Assembly (NCBI RefSeq): GCF_021228795.1
Contig: NZ_CP089309.1
Location: forward strand, 2,976,001-3,040,000
Reading direction: 5' to 3'
Source of the DNA: Thiocapsa bogorovii
Lineage (GTDB): Bacteria; Pseudomonadota; Gammaproteobacteria; Chromatiales; Chromatiaceae
Length of the DNA: 64,000 bases
Below, one piece after another: positions 6,941-15,930 of the stretch (position 1 is its first letter; every line of letters begins with the position of its first letter). The notes under the pieces were generated by a model. The model was not told the origin of the DNA, searched no databases, and was given only the letters and a program-made list of their open reading frames with translations. Position numbers and translations under genes: made by a program.

Positions 6941-9900
6941 TCAAGACCCGCGCCAGCGAATCTCCACCAGCGGCACCTCCCAGCGCTCCGAGCGGCAGTG
7001 CTGCGCATGCTCGGGCGTGTTTTGTCGGCTGTCGCGGCGGATCAGCGCATGGACGCGGATCCGCTCGATGCGATCGATGTCGGGGAGCCAACGGGCCGCC
7101 GCGCGTTTAGACAGGCGGGCGATGCGATGGCCGGCTTGGTCGAGCAGAAGCGTGTCCTGGCCGACCTGCTCCCAACGCAGCTCGTCGCCCGGGCCGAGTG
7201 CGGCCAGATGAGCGTGGATCGCCGCATCCGGGGACATCCGCCCGGCATAGCCGAGATCCAGGTCCGCCGGTGACAGGCGCGTGTAGCGACGCCCGATGAC
7301 CTCCGCGGGCGGGGGATCCACGAAAGGCTCGACCTTGACCAGCCAATCGCCCTCGATCTCGGCCAGGTACGGGTGGCGGCTGCCGGCGATCGCCATCAGC
7401 GTCAGGGTCTCCTTTGCCCGTGTCATGCCGACATAGAAGAGGCGGCGCTCCTCCTCGTTGTGCGGATCCGGATCCCATGCGCCGTCGGCGACGAGGACAT
7501 GAGGAAACTCGAGCCCCTTTGCGCCGTGCAGCGTGGTCAGCAGCAGACCCTCGCCGAGCCGGCGCTCGCGGCGCTGCTCGGCGAGGGTCTCGTAGCAAAA
7601 CTCGGCGATCTCGACGGCGGGAACCTCGGTCGTACCCGCCTCGGCCTGCCAATCCCCGATCAGGCGTTGCAGGACGGAGCGCCAAGGGCTCGGGCGCTCC
7701 GGGAGCCAGTCCGAGAGTGCCCGGGCGCTCAGGGGCTCGCGTGCATGGCGTGCCAGATTGCTCAGGAAGGTGTCGATCTCGCGGACCCGGTGCAGGGGCG
7801 GTAGGTCGCCGGGCCAGTCGACCGGGATGTCTCTGTGCTCGCAGAGCGCACGGACCGGCTCCAAGATGGAATGGCGACGAGCGAGGACGGCGAAGTCCGA
7901 CCAGTCGTGACCGCCGAGGCGCCGAAGCTCCTCGATGCGTGCGACCAGCGCGGCGGCCTGGCGCGCCGGATCGGCCACTTGGAGCACCAGCACACGTCCC
8001 TTTGCATGGCCGTCGAGGTCCTGCCAACGCCCGCCGGCGGCCCGCGTGGCGCGACCCCGATCGACCCGGATCGGATGGTCGCGCTTCATCCGTTCGCGGT
8101 TGTGCACGATCAATGCGTTCGCGGCGGCGACGATGTGGCCGGTCGAGCGGTAATTCTCGACCAGATGATGCAGCTCGGCGGCGTAGTCCTCTTTGAAACG
8201 GCGGATGCAGTCGAGGTTCGCGCCGCGGAAGGCGTAGATGCTCTGATCGTCGTCCCCGACGGCGATCAGGGTCAGTTTCTCCTCGTCTTGGTTCCGTCCG
8301 GCGATGGCCGCCACCAGCCGGTACTGATCCGTGTCGATGTCCTGATATTCGTCGACCAGGATGTGCCGATAACCGGCGAGGAGGCGTTCGCGCGCCGTGT
8401 CGGGCCCGATGCCGGGCAGGTCCACGCGGCCCTCGAGTAGGTCCACGGCCTCGGCGATGAGACCGTCGAAGTCGGGCGCGGCATCGGTGGCCGCCGCGAG
8501 ACGCTCGGCGTAGGAGCGCCCCGTCAGGCGCATCGCAAAGCCGTGGTAGGTCTGTACCGTGACGCCGCGGGCGTCGTCCCCGACCAGCTGCGCGAGCCGG
8601 CGGCGCAGCTCCAGCGCCGCGCCGCGGTTGAAGCAGAGGACCAGGATGCGATGCGCCGGCACCCGCAGCACCCGCAGCAGATAGGCGCACCGGTGGACGA
8701 TGACGCGGGTCTTGCCCGAGCCGGGTCCGGCCAGCACCAGACGGTTGCCGTCCTCGGGGGCGGCGACGATCTCGATCTGCTCGGGGTTGCCCAGATCATC
8801 GACGATCCGACAGAAGGACTCGGCGGTCGTCGCCCGCAGGAGCTGCTCGCGGCGGTCGGCGAGCCAGCGCTTGACGAAGGCCTCCTTGCCGAGCGTGAAA
8901 TAGCCGGTGACCAGGCTCAGGGCCTGGCGGATCTTCTCCGCGCCCAGCCTGGCGTATTCGTTCATGACATGGATCTGGAACACCCGCTCGCGATAATGCT
9001 GAGCCAGCGGCTGATATTGGGCCTCGCTGTAGCGTCGTCCCTTGGCCTGCGGGAGCAGGCGCAGTGTCATGGCCGAGCGGAATACCGCGAATCCGCCTTG
9101 CAGGATGATGACGCCGTGCTCGTGTAGGAACAGCAGGCCGCGCTCTGCGGCCGCGAGCGGGTCGCGCAGCTCGGCGGACAAGGCCAGATCGCCGTGCAGC
9201 GCGCGGGTGAGCTCGTCGGTGCCGAAGGCCACCAGCAGCTCGCCGGAGGCGGGAGCGTCGTCCGGGAGCTTGGCCAGCAGGGTCTTGAGGATTCGGTCGG
9301 CCACGGCGCGACGGCGCTCGGCGGTGCGGTACAGGGTCCGCCAATCGCGATGCAGGCGCAGGCGGTAATGGTCACGGTCGGTCTGGTGCAGATCCAGGCT
9401 GCCGCGGGCGCCGGCCAGGCCGCGACCGTCCAGGGTCAGGCCCTTGAGCAGGTTGCGCAGGGTCTCGGGGTTGCTGTCGTGGCCCTGATCGAGGAGATGC
9501 TGGTTGAGACGCCGTAGCGAGAGCGGCAGCCAGACGCCGGTCTGCGCGTCAGGGTCCTGCTCGCGCAAGGCATCCAGCATCGCGCGCTCCAGACGTGCCA
9601 CACGCGTGAGGACCAAGGCCGAATGGTTCTTGACCTTGTGGCTGACGAAGGCGGTGAGCTGAGGACCGTCGCGCAGGAGGCCGGCGCCTGCCATGTCGTG
9701 AAGCGTCCGCAGAACGCGCTGCGACGGGGTGTCGCCACGATCCCAGGACGGGACCGGCGCCGAGACTGAATCTGGCGCACCGGCCTGACCGTCCGCGGCG
9801 CGGACGAAGGCCGGCAGGCGAGCCAGCTCATCGGCGGTGAAGGCCTCGTCCGGCTCGGTGTTGAGCATCGCCTCCAGGATCGCCAGCCAGCGCCGACCCT

Positions 9901-12406
9901 GGGCGGCCGAGAGGCCCAGTCCGCGGATCTTCCGCTCGGCATCCTCCAGGCTCGCCACCGCGGGGCGGCCTTGGAAGACGAAGGTGCGGTTCTCGTTGCG
10001 TTCGACCAGGCCGGCACGTTCCAGCCAGGCGATGGCGATGCGTACCCGGGTGTCGGCGTCGCTCGTCTCGGGATCGAAGCCCAGCCGGAGATCCTCGTCG
10101 CGCAACAGCTCGCCGCTGGTGACCACTACGATGCCGTCGCGGTCGCGCTTGGCCCGGCGCACACCGCGCAGGATCTCGGCGATGTCGCGGCGCGACAGCT
10201 CGGAGAAGGATTCCATGCGAAACTGCCGCTCGATGTCCTGTTCGTCGTAGAGCAGAACACAGGCCGCGGGTTTGCGATCGCGCCCGGCGCGCCCGGCCTC
10301 TTGGATGTAGCTCTCGAGCGAGCCGGGGATGTCGGCGTGCACGACCAGGCGCACGTCCTCCTTGTCCACGCCCATCCCGAAGGCATTGGTGGCGCAGATC
10401 ACCTGCAGCTCGCCGGTCACGAAGGCCTCCTGGATGCGCTTCTTCTCCGGCTTGTCGACGCCGGCGTGGAAGGCCTCGACCGCCCAGCCTTGGCGGCTCA
10501 GGCGCTCGGCCAGGGTCTCGGTCCCTTTGCGCGTCGAGGCGTAGACCACCGCCGCACCGCCGGTCGGGTCTGGATCCTCGCTGGATCTCGGCGCGCCGAG
10601 GTGCTCGGTCAGGATGGCGTGGATCCGGGCGTCCTTCTCGTGCTTACCGACGACCTGGACCACGAATTCGAGGTTGTCACGCTCGACGCCGCCCGCGTAA
10701 TCGACCAGATCGAGACCCAGCTCCTCGCGAAAATAGGCCAGGATCTCGGTTTTCACGTCCCGCTTGGCCGTGGCCGTGAAGCAGGCCACGGGCGGGATCG
10801 GCACGTCTTGGCGCTCGGCCAGCGTGCGAATGAAACGCCCGGCATAGAGATAATCGGGGCGGAAGTCGTGGCCCCATTTCGACAGACAGTGGGCCTCGTC
10901 GAAGATCCAGCAGCCGATCTCGCGGCTGGCCAGCATGTCCGCCACCGATCGGTTGCGCAGCTGCTCCGGTGAGATGTAGAGCAAGGCAATATCGCCGAGG
11001 CGAACACGCTCCATCACGTCGCCGCGCTCCGGCGGGGTCAAGAGGCCGTAGATGGCCGCCGCACTGGTTGCGCCGGTCTTCGTTACCAGATTGTCGACTT
11101 GGTCCTTCATCAATGCCTGCAAGGGCGAGACGACGACGCTCAGCGTGCCGCGTCGATGCGCGCGTACCAGGGCCGGCAACTGAAAACACAGCGATTTGCC
11201 GCCGCCGGTCGGGAGGATCGCGAGCAGCGAGCGATCCGCGATGCCGTCCCGGACGACGCGCTCCTGCAGGCTCCCGCCGTCCTGCGCCTGCGGCTCGGCG
11301 CGGAAGGCGTCGAAGCCGAACCAGCGTTCGAGCTGCGCCCGCGGGTCGTGCACCTCGCGGCACCAGGGGCAGCCCGGGTCCTCGCAGGGGGTGTCCCGCA
11401 GGGCCTTGAGCAGCGTGACCGTCGCCGGGAAGCGATGCCGCACCCAGCGCGGAAGCACCGAGCTACCGCCGGCCACCTGAAGCCAGGCCGCGGCATAGGC
11501 GAGGACCGGGCGGCGGTCGGGATTCGCCAGATGATCCAGGATCAGGCACGGGGCGGCGCTCGAGCAGGCACGGTCCCGCCAGCGGGTCAGCAGGGTCTCG
11601 CGCACCTCGGTGACGCTCGGCAGGTCGCCCGAGAGCAACCGAAAGATTGCGGCCAGTCCGTCCCCGCCCGTGGCGTTGGCTTCCAGCAGGGTCGCGCCGC
11701 GGAAACAGAACTGGAAGACCCGGATCAGGTCGCGCTCGCCTTTTCCGCCCTCGCCCGCGGAGGTATTCGTGACGCTGGCCGGTAGGGTGGACGAGCGCGA
11801 GCGAAGTCCACCGAGGTCTTCACCGGCGCTGGCGTTGGTGGACTGCGCTGCGCTTGTCCACCCGGCGCTTGTCCGCGCTACAGCCTCGGCCGGCGACGTG
11901 CCCGAGTTGATGGGCGAGGTCTCGTCGGCAATCCCGATGGTGCAGCGCCGGGCCAGCTCTTCGAACTGTTCGCGTAAGACTTGCTCGGCCAGGCGGCAGT
12001 CCTGAACCGGGTCGGCGATGCTGTCGCGCACCAGCTTGTAGTCTTTGACCAGCCGGTGATAGGGGTGCGCCGGAAAGGCCAATGGGGACAGATAGAGTGT
12101 GTCGATGATGCGCCGTCCGAGCAGGTCCAGGCTCGGCGCTCGGGCCCGCAGTGTCGGCAGATCGTGTCCGAGCAGGTTGTGACCGATCACGAAGCTCGCA
12201 TCGCCTGCGAACTGCACCAGGTCATCGAGTGCACGTGCCGGATCGAATCTCCCTTGGCGACGGAATTCGCGCCCCTGTCTGATCGCCCCGATCTTGTGGA
12301 TGGCGCCGTCCGGCCCGGTCTCCAGGTCGAGCAGGAGCGAGCGCTCGATGAGCGAATCGATGCCGGATGTCGGTGGCGGCTCGGTTGTCGGGGCGTGATG
12401 GGGCAC
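6941..12406 (-). CDS. Exonuclease-RecQ-UvrD triple-domain helicase
   Basis: A 1821-residue DNA-processing protein. Residues ~20-150 form a DnaQ-like 3'-5' exonuclease domain (SLLLDLETG, GHNLLGHDL, VQDCRLAE). A linker at ~175-210 is encoded by a palindromic repeat. A Cys cluster (CEDPGCPWC, ~341-349) may bind metal. The RecQ-type helicase starts near 380 (Walker A PTGGGKS at ~399-405, DEAH at ~503) and runs to the RAGRDRKP motif. A second, UvrD/Rep-type helicase occupies the C-terminal third (AGPGSGKT ~1222, DEYQD ~1351, GDDDQSIYAFRG, GMTRAKETL). Two helicase motors of different superfamilies plus a nuclease in one chain suggest repair, recombination or defence. The start is a GTG with no strong ribosome site, so the N-terminus is uncertain. 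It stands alone on its strand. Confidence 0.88.
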   Translation of the reverse strand: MPHHAPTTEPPPTSGIDSLIERSLLLDLETGPDGAIHKIGAIRQGREFRRQGRFDPARALDDLVQFAGDASFVIGHNLLGHDLPTLRARAPSLDLLGRRIIDTLYLSPLAFPAHPYHRLVKDYKLVRDSIADPVQDCRLAEQVLREQFEELARRCTIGIADETSPINSGTSPAEAVARTSAGWTSAAQSTNASAGEDLGGLRSRSSTLPASVTNTSAGEGGKGERDLIRVFQFCFRGATLLEANATGGDGLAAIFRLLSGDLPSVTEVRETLLTRWRDRACSSAAPCLILDHLANPDRRPVLAYAAAWLQVAGGSSVLPRWVRHRFPATVTLLKALRDTPCEDPGCPWCREVHDPRAQLERWFGFDAFRAEPQAQDGGSLQERVVRDGIADRSLLAILPTGGGKSLCFQLPALVRAHRRGTLSVVVSPLQALMKDQVDNLVTKTGATSAAAIYGLLTPPERGDVMERVRLGDIALLYISPEQLRNRSVADMLASREIGCWIFDEAHCLSKWGHDFRPDYLYAGRFIRTLAERQDVPIPPVACFTATAKRDVKTEILAYFREELGLDLVDYAGGVERDNLEFVVQVVGKHEKDARIHAILTEHLGAPRSSEDPDPTGGAAVVYASTRKGTETLAERLSRQGWAVEAFHAGVDKPEKKRIQEAFVTGELQVICATNAFGMGVDKEDVRLVVHADIPGSLESYIQEAGRAGRDRKPAACVLLYDEQDIERQFRMESFSELSRRDIAEILRGVRRAKRDRDGIVVVTSGELLRDEDLRLGFDPETSDADTRVRIAIAWLERAGLVERNENRTFVFQGRPAVASLEDAERKIRGLGLSAAQGRRWLAILEAMLNTEPDEAFTADELARLPAFVRAADGQAGAPDSVSAPVPSWDRGDTPSQRVLRTLHDMAGAGLLRDGPQLTAFVSHKVKNHSALVLTRVARLERAMLDALREQDPDAQTGVWLPLSLRRLNQHLLDQGHDSNPETLRNLLKGLTLDGRGLAGARGSLDLHQTDRDHYRLRLHRDWRTLYRTAERRRAVADRILKTLLAKLPDDAPASGELLVAFGTDELTRALHGDLALSAELRDPLAAAERGLLFLHEHGVIILQGGFAVFRSAMTLRLLPQAKGRRYSEAQYQPLAQHYRERVFQIHVMNEYARLGAEKIRQALSLVTGYFTLGKEAFVKRWLADRREQLLRATTAESFCRIVDDLGNPEQIEIVAAPEDGNRLVLAGPGSGKTRVIVHRCAYLLRVLRVPAHRILVLCFNRGAALELRRRLAQLVGDDARGVTVQTYHGFAMRLTGRSYAERLAAATDAAPDFDGLIAEAVDLLEGRVDLPGIGPDTARERLLAGYRHILVDEYQDIDTDQYRLVAAIAGRNQDEEKLTLIAVGDDDQSIYAFRGANLDCIRRFKEDYAAELHHLVENYRSTGHIVAAANALIVHNRERMKRDHPIRVDRGRATRAAGGRWQDLDGHAKGRVLVLQVADPARQAAALVARIEELRRLGGHDWSDFAVLARRHSILEPVRALCEHRDIPVDWPGDLPPLHRVREIDTFLSNLARHAREPLSARALSDWLPERPSPWRSVLQRLIGDWQAEAGTTEVPAVEIAEFCYETLAEQRRERRLGEGLLLTTLHGAKGLEFPHVLVADGAWDPDPHNEEERRLFYVGMTRAKETLTLMAIAGSRHPYLAEIEGDWLVKVEPFVDPPPAEVIGRRYTRLSPADLDLGYAGRMSPDAAIHAHLAALGPGDELRWEQVGQDTLLLDQAGHRIARLSKRAAARWLPDIDRIERIRVHALIRRDSRQNTPEHAQHCRSERWEVPLVEIRWRGS
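11782..11867. repeat. GGTGGAC/GTCCACC double-hairpin repeat, copy 2, inside a gene
   Basis: Nearly the same sequence as 6797-6876, with both palindromes present. Here it is read through in the helicase frame as a low-complexity Ser/Ala/Thr-rich linker (around AGWTSAAQSTNASAGEDL) between the exonuclease and RecQ parts. No stop or frameshift results. Confidence 0.8.
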
Positions 12407-12611
12407 GGGTCTAGTGCGAGTCTGCTTCCATGAATCGTCCGCAGATTAACCCGAAACGCGTGCGACGTATCGGCCGAAAGACCGGAATCGGACCTCCAAT
12501 CGCCGCGCCGTGCTTCAACGACCGACCTCGAGATGCACTCCCCCGATCGCCCCGCCTGGCCTATGCTTTGTGTATGAGCAGCAGGTGTTGCGTCGATTCT
12601 TCGGGGGTACC

Positions 12612-13745
12612 GTGGAAAACTGCTTCGTTTTTGCCGACACGCTCGGCCCCGCGAAAATCCTGCATGTCTACGAGCCGTCGATCGGGCTGCGCGGCATCCT
12701 GGTCGTGGACAACGTCGCTTGCGGTCCGTCGATCGGCGGGCTTCGGATGGCCGAGGACGTGAGCGTCGAGGAGTGCTTTCGACTTGCCCGCGCCATGACG
12801 CTGAAGAACGCGGCCGCCGGTTTACCGCACGGTGGCGGCAAGTCCGTACTGTTCGGCGATCCTCGGATGGAGAAGGCGCGCAAGGAGACGCTGATCCGTG
12901 CCTTCGCCAAGGCATTGCGTACCGAAGAGGACTATATCTTCGGCCCCGACATGGGCACGGACGAGGAATGCATGGCCTGGGTCAGGGACGAGATCGGCCG
13001 CTCGGTGGGTCTGCCAGAAGAGATCGGCGGCATCCCGCTCGACAAGATCGGCGTCACCGGCTGGGGCCTGCTCAAGGCCACCGAGGTCGCTCTGGAGCAT
13101 GGCGGTTTTCCGCTGAAGGGCGCACGCGTCGTGGTCCAGGGCTTCGGCGCCGTCGGACGCAATGCGGCGCGCTTTCTGACCGATGCCGGCGCTGTCCTGG
13201 TCGGCGCTGCCGACTCGCAGGGCGCGATCCATGACCCCGAAGGCATCGAGGTCTCGGCATTGATCCAGCTGAAGGAGGAGGGCCGCAGCGTCTCCGACCA
13301 TCCGCGGGGAGAACGACTCGATCGCGACGCGGTGATCGGTCTGCCCTGCGATGTCTGGATCCCGGCGGCGCGCCCGGACGTGGTGGACGCCTCGAACGTG
13401 GACCGGCTCCGGGCGCGGCTGGTGGTGCAGGGGGCCAATATCCCCTTCACCGCGGAGGCCGAGCGGGCGCTCCATGCGCGCAACGTCTTGGTGGTCCCCG
13501 ACTTCATCGCCAACGCCGGCGGGGTGATCTGCGCGGCCATGGAGCTGCGCGGTGCGACCGAAACCGCGGCACTCCAGGCGATCGAGGAGAAGGTCCGGCG
13601 CAACACCCGCATCGTGCTCGAGACGGCGAGGGCGCGGGCGATCACGCCGCGCCAAGCCGCGGTGGAGCTGGCCGAGGCGCGGGTGCGAAAGGCAATGGGG
13701 TTGCGCCGCTACTCGCTCTTCTCCTGCGCGCCGGGATACCTCTGA
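12612..13745 (+). CDS. Leu/Phe/Val/Glu-type amino acid dehydrogenase
   Basis: A 377-residue NAD(P)-dependent oxidative deaminase that interconverts an amino acid and its 2-oxo acid. The N-terminal catalytic domain has GPSIGGLRMAEDVS and the lysine motif LPHGGGKSVLFGDPR, closer to leucine dehydrogenases (GGGK, GDPR) than to glutamate dehydrogenases. The C-terminal Rossmann domain carries VVVQGFGAVGRNAA and VPDFIANAGGVI. The start is taken as GTG 12612 because the protein start VENCFVFADTLGPAKILHVY fits family N-termini; a longer GTG start at 12510 is possible. It lies 17 bp before the oxidoreductase genes, whose substrate would be its 2-oxo acid product. Substrate choice cannot be read from the sequence. 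Confidence 0.85.
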   Translation: MENCFVFADTLGPAKILHVYEPSIGLRGILVVDNVACGPSIGGLRMAEDVSVEECFRLARAMTLKNAAAGLPHGGGKSVLFGDPRMEKARKETLIRAFAKALRTEEDYIFGPDMGTDEECMAWVRDEIGRSVGLPEEIGGIPLDKIGVTGWGLLKATEVALEHGGFPLKGARVVVQGFGAVGRNAARFLTDAGAVLVGAADSQGAIHDPEGIEVSALIQLKEEGRSVSDHPRGERLDRDAVIGLPCDVWIPAARPDVVDASNVDRLRARLVVQGANIPFTAEAERALHARNVLVVPDFIANAGGVICAAMELRGATETAALQAIEEKVRRNTRIVLETARARAITPRQAAVELAEARVRKAMGLRRYSLFSCAPGYL

Positions 13746-13762
13746 TCGGCGAGGGGCGAGCC

Positions 13763-14689
13763 ATGGTCCGCATCCGATTTCACGGTCGAGGCGGTCAAGG
13801 GATGAAGACCGCGAGCCGCATCCTGGGCAGCGCCTGCTTCCTCTCCGGGTACCAGGTGCAGGATGCGCCACGCTACGGTGCAGAGCGACGGGGTGCTCCC
13901 ATCTTCGCCTATGTCCGGGTGGACGACCGGCCGATTCGCGAGCGTGGCATCATCGTCTGTCCGGATTTGGCGGTGGTCGCCGACCCCTCGCTGATCTCGG
14001 TTCCGGCTGCGGGGGTCCTGGCCGGACTGGATGCCCACAGCGTCCTGCTCGTGAACAGCCCCGAGGCGCCCGAGGTCTGGCGGGACCGCTTGGGACTGGC
14101 AGCGACCCCGATCTGTTTTCAGCCCGCCGATATCCTTGCCGGCTCGCTCGCGGATCGTGCTGATCTGCCCGTCATCGGCGCGGCCTGCGCCGCGGCGGCT
14201 GCACGTGTATTGGGCTTCGTGTCGCTCGAGCGCTTGGAGCAGGCGATCCGGGACGAGTTGGCCGGATTGGGTACGTCCGTCCTGGAGCGCAACCTGGCGC
14301 AGGCGCGGGCCGCCTTCGAGCAGCTCGCCTCCCGGTCCGGCTGCGTCACGCCCGCACCAGCGGCGGATGCCGACCTCGCGCCGGACTGGGTCGATCTGCC
14401 CTTCGAGGACGCGCGCATCAGCGCCCCGGTCATCCACGCCGCACTCACCAGCGAGGCGGTCCCGACGGGGCTCTGGCGGACGCTGCGTCCGGTCATCGAC
14501 GAGGGCCGCTGCAACGGGTGCTGGTGGGTCTGCTCGGCCTTCTGTCCGGACGGAGCCATCCGGGTCGAGGACGGCAGGCCGAAGATCGACTACGACCACT
14601 GCAAGGGTTGCCTCGTGTGCGTGGCCCAGTGCCCGCCGCATGCCATCGACACGATCCCCGAGGCAGACATCGGGAGTGCGCAGCCATGA
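13763..14689 (+). CDS. 2-oxoacid:ferredoxin oxidoreductase, gamma-delta fusion subunit
   Basis: 308 residues. Residues 1-~190 form the gamma domain (IRFHGRGGQGMKTASRIL, DAPRYGAERRGAP). The C-terminal ~100 residues are a delta-type ferredoxin domain with two [4Fe-4S] motifs, CNGCWWVCSAFCPDG and CKGCLVCVAQCPPHAI. The first motif has CX2CX3CX3CP spacing, one residue longer than the usual CX2CX2CX3CP. The ATG has AGGGG 6 nt upstream. The alpha gene start overlaps this stop (ATGA). Together with the next two genes it forms a complete CoA-dependent oxidoreductase that turns a 2-oxo acid into acyl-CoA, CO2 and reduced ferredoxin; the reaction is reversible in this family. Confidence 0.9.
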   Translation: MVRIRFHGRGGQGMKTASRILGSACFLSGYQVQDAPRYGAERRGAPIFAYVRVDDRPIRERGIIVCPDLAVVADPSLISVPAAGVLAGLDAHSVLLVNSPEAPEVWRDRLGLAATPICFQPADILAGSLADRADLPVIGAACAAAAARVLGFVSLERLEQAIRDELAGLGTSVLERNLAQARAAFEQLASRSGCVTPAPAADADLAPDWVDLPFEDARISAPVIHAALTSEAVPTGLWRTLRPVIDEGRCNGCWWVCSAFCPDGAIRVEDGRPKIDYDHCKGCLVCVAQCPPHAIDTIPEADIGSAQP

Positions 14690-15930
14690 CCGGAATGCTC
14701 TTGACCGGCAACGCGGCCGTCGCCCGGGGCGCACGCCTCGCGCGGGTCGACTATGTGCCTGCCTTCCCCATCACGCCCCAGACGGAGATCATCGAGGCCC
14801 TCGCGGGTTGGATCGAGAGCGGTGACATGCTCGGCCGATGGGTCACCCTCGAGTCCGAGCATGCCATGCTGACCGCTGCGGGCGCGGCGGCTGCGACCGG
14901 CGTTCGGGTCTTCACGGCCACCTCCAGCCAAGGGCTCCTCTATGCGATGGAGATGCTCTACACGGTTGCCGGCTGGCGTGCCCCATTTGTTCTCGCGAAC
15001 GTCTCACGCGGGCTCGCCACACCGATCACGCTGGAGCCGGACCACAACGACATCCTCGCTGCGCGCGATTGCGGCTTCCTGCAGATCCATTGTGCGACCT
15101 GTCAGGAGGTCCTGGACAACCTGCCGATCGCCTATCGGGTCGCCGAGGATCCGCGGGTCAGACTGCCGGTGATCGTCAATCTGGACGGCTTTTATCTCTC
15201 CTTCACTCGAGAGCCCGTCGTGCTGCCGGAGCCGCAGGAGGTCGACGCCTTCCTGCCGCCCTTCGAGGCCCGCGACATCCGGTTCCGCGCCAGTCAGCCG
15301 GAGAGCCAGGCGGTGGCGGTGCTGGGCGGCGGTCCTTACTCCTACTTCCGATACGAGACCCACCTGGCCGCCCGAAACGGCCTGCAGGTCTACGCGGAGG
15401 CGGGCGCCGAATGGGGCGAACGATTCGGTCGTGTCTACGATGTGCTGGATCTCTATCGCAGCGAGGACGCAGAGATCTGCTTTGTCATGATCGGCTCGTT
15501 CGCAACCAAGGCGATGGCCGCCGTGGACGCCCTGCGTGCGGCCGGGCGACGGGTCGGACTGGTTCGACCGCGCCTGCTGCGACCCTTCCCGGCAGAGGCG
15601 CTGCGGCAGGCCCTGGTCGGAAAACGCGGGGTTGCGGTCGTCGATCAAAACCTGTCGTTCGGTTTCGGCGGGGTGCTCCACGGCGAGCTGTGCTCGGCGC
15701 TGTATGGGCTTGCCGATGCACCGATTCTGCTGAGCTTCATCGGTGGTTTGGGCGGTCGGGACATCGCGCAGTCCGAGCTCTTCGAGATGGCGCGTCTCGC
15801 CGCCGCCGCGGACCGGGGCGAGGCGCCGCCGCCGCGCCTTCTCTACACCCAGGAGGAGCTGCGCGAGGTGCGCAAGCTCCAGACCCTTGCGCATGCAGAG
15901 CGCAACCGTCTGGAGGATCCAGGATCATGA
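14686..15930 (+). CDS. 2-oxoacid:ferredoxin oxidoreductase, alpha subunit
   Basis: 414 residues. The N-terminal pyrimidine-binding domain shows YVPAFPITPQTEIIEALAGW and LESEHAMLTAAGAAAATGVR, the pattern of PorA/VorA-type subunits. A middle/C-terminal domain includes ICFVMIGSFATKAM and VVDQNLSFGFGGVLHGELC. Start and stop each overlap the neighbours by 4 bp, so gamma-delta, alpha and beta are translationally coupled. The subunit order (fused gamma-delta, alpha, beta) matches archaeal-type pyruvate/2-ketoisovalerate oxidoreductases rather than the single-chain pyruvate:flavodoxin enzyme of enterobacteria. Substrate (pyruvate versus branched-chain or aryl pyruvate) is not determined by motifs I can see; context with the amino-acid dehydrogenase favours a non-pyruvate substrate. 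Confidence 0.9.
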   Translation: MTGMLLTGNAAVARGARLARVDYVPAFPITPQTEIIEALAGWIESGDMLGRWVTLESEHAMLTAAGAAAATGVRVFTATSSQGLLYAMEMLYTVAGWRAPFVLANVSRGLATPITLEPDHNDILAARDCGFLQIHCATCQEVLDNLPIAYRVAEDPRVRLPVIVNLDGFYLSFTREPVVLPEPQEVDAFLPPFEARDIRFRASQPESQAVAVLGGGPYSYFRYETHLAARNGLQVYAEAGAEWGERFGRVYDVLDLYRSEDAEICFVMIGSFATKAMAAVDALRAAGRRVGLVRPRLLRPFPAEALRQALVGKRGVAVVDQNLSFGFGGVLHGELCSALYGLADAPILLSFIGGLGGRDIAQSELFEMARLAAAADRGEAPPPRLLYTQEELREVRKLQTLAHAERNRLEDPGS

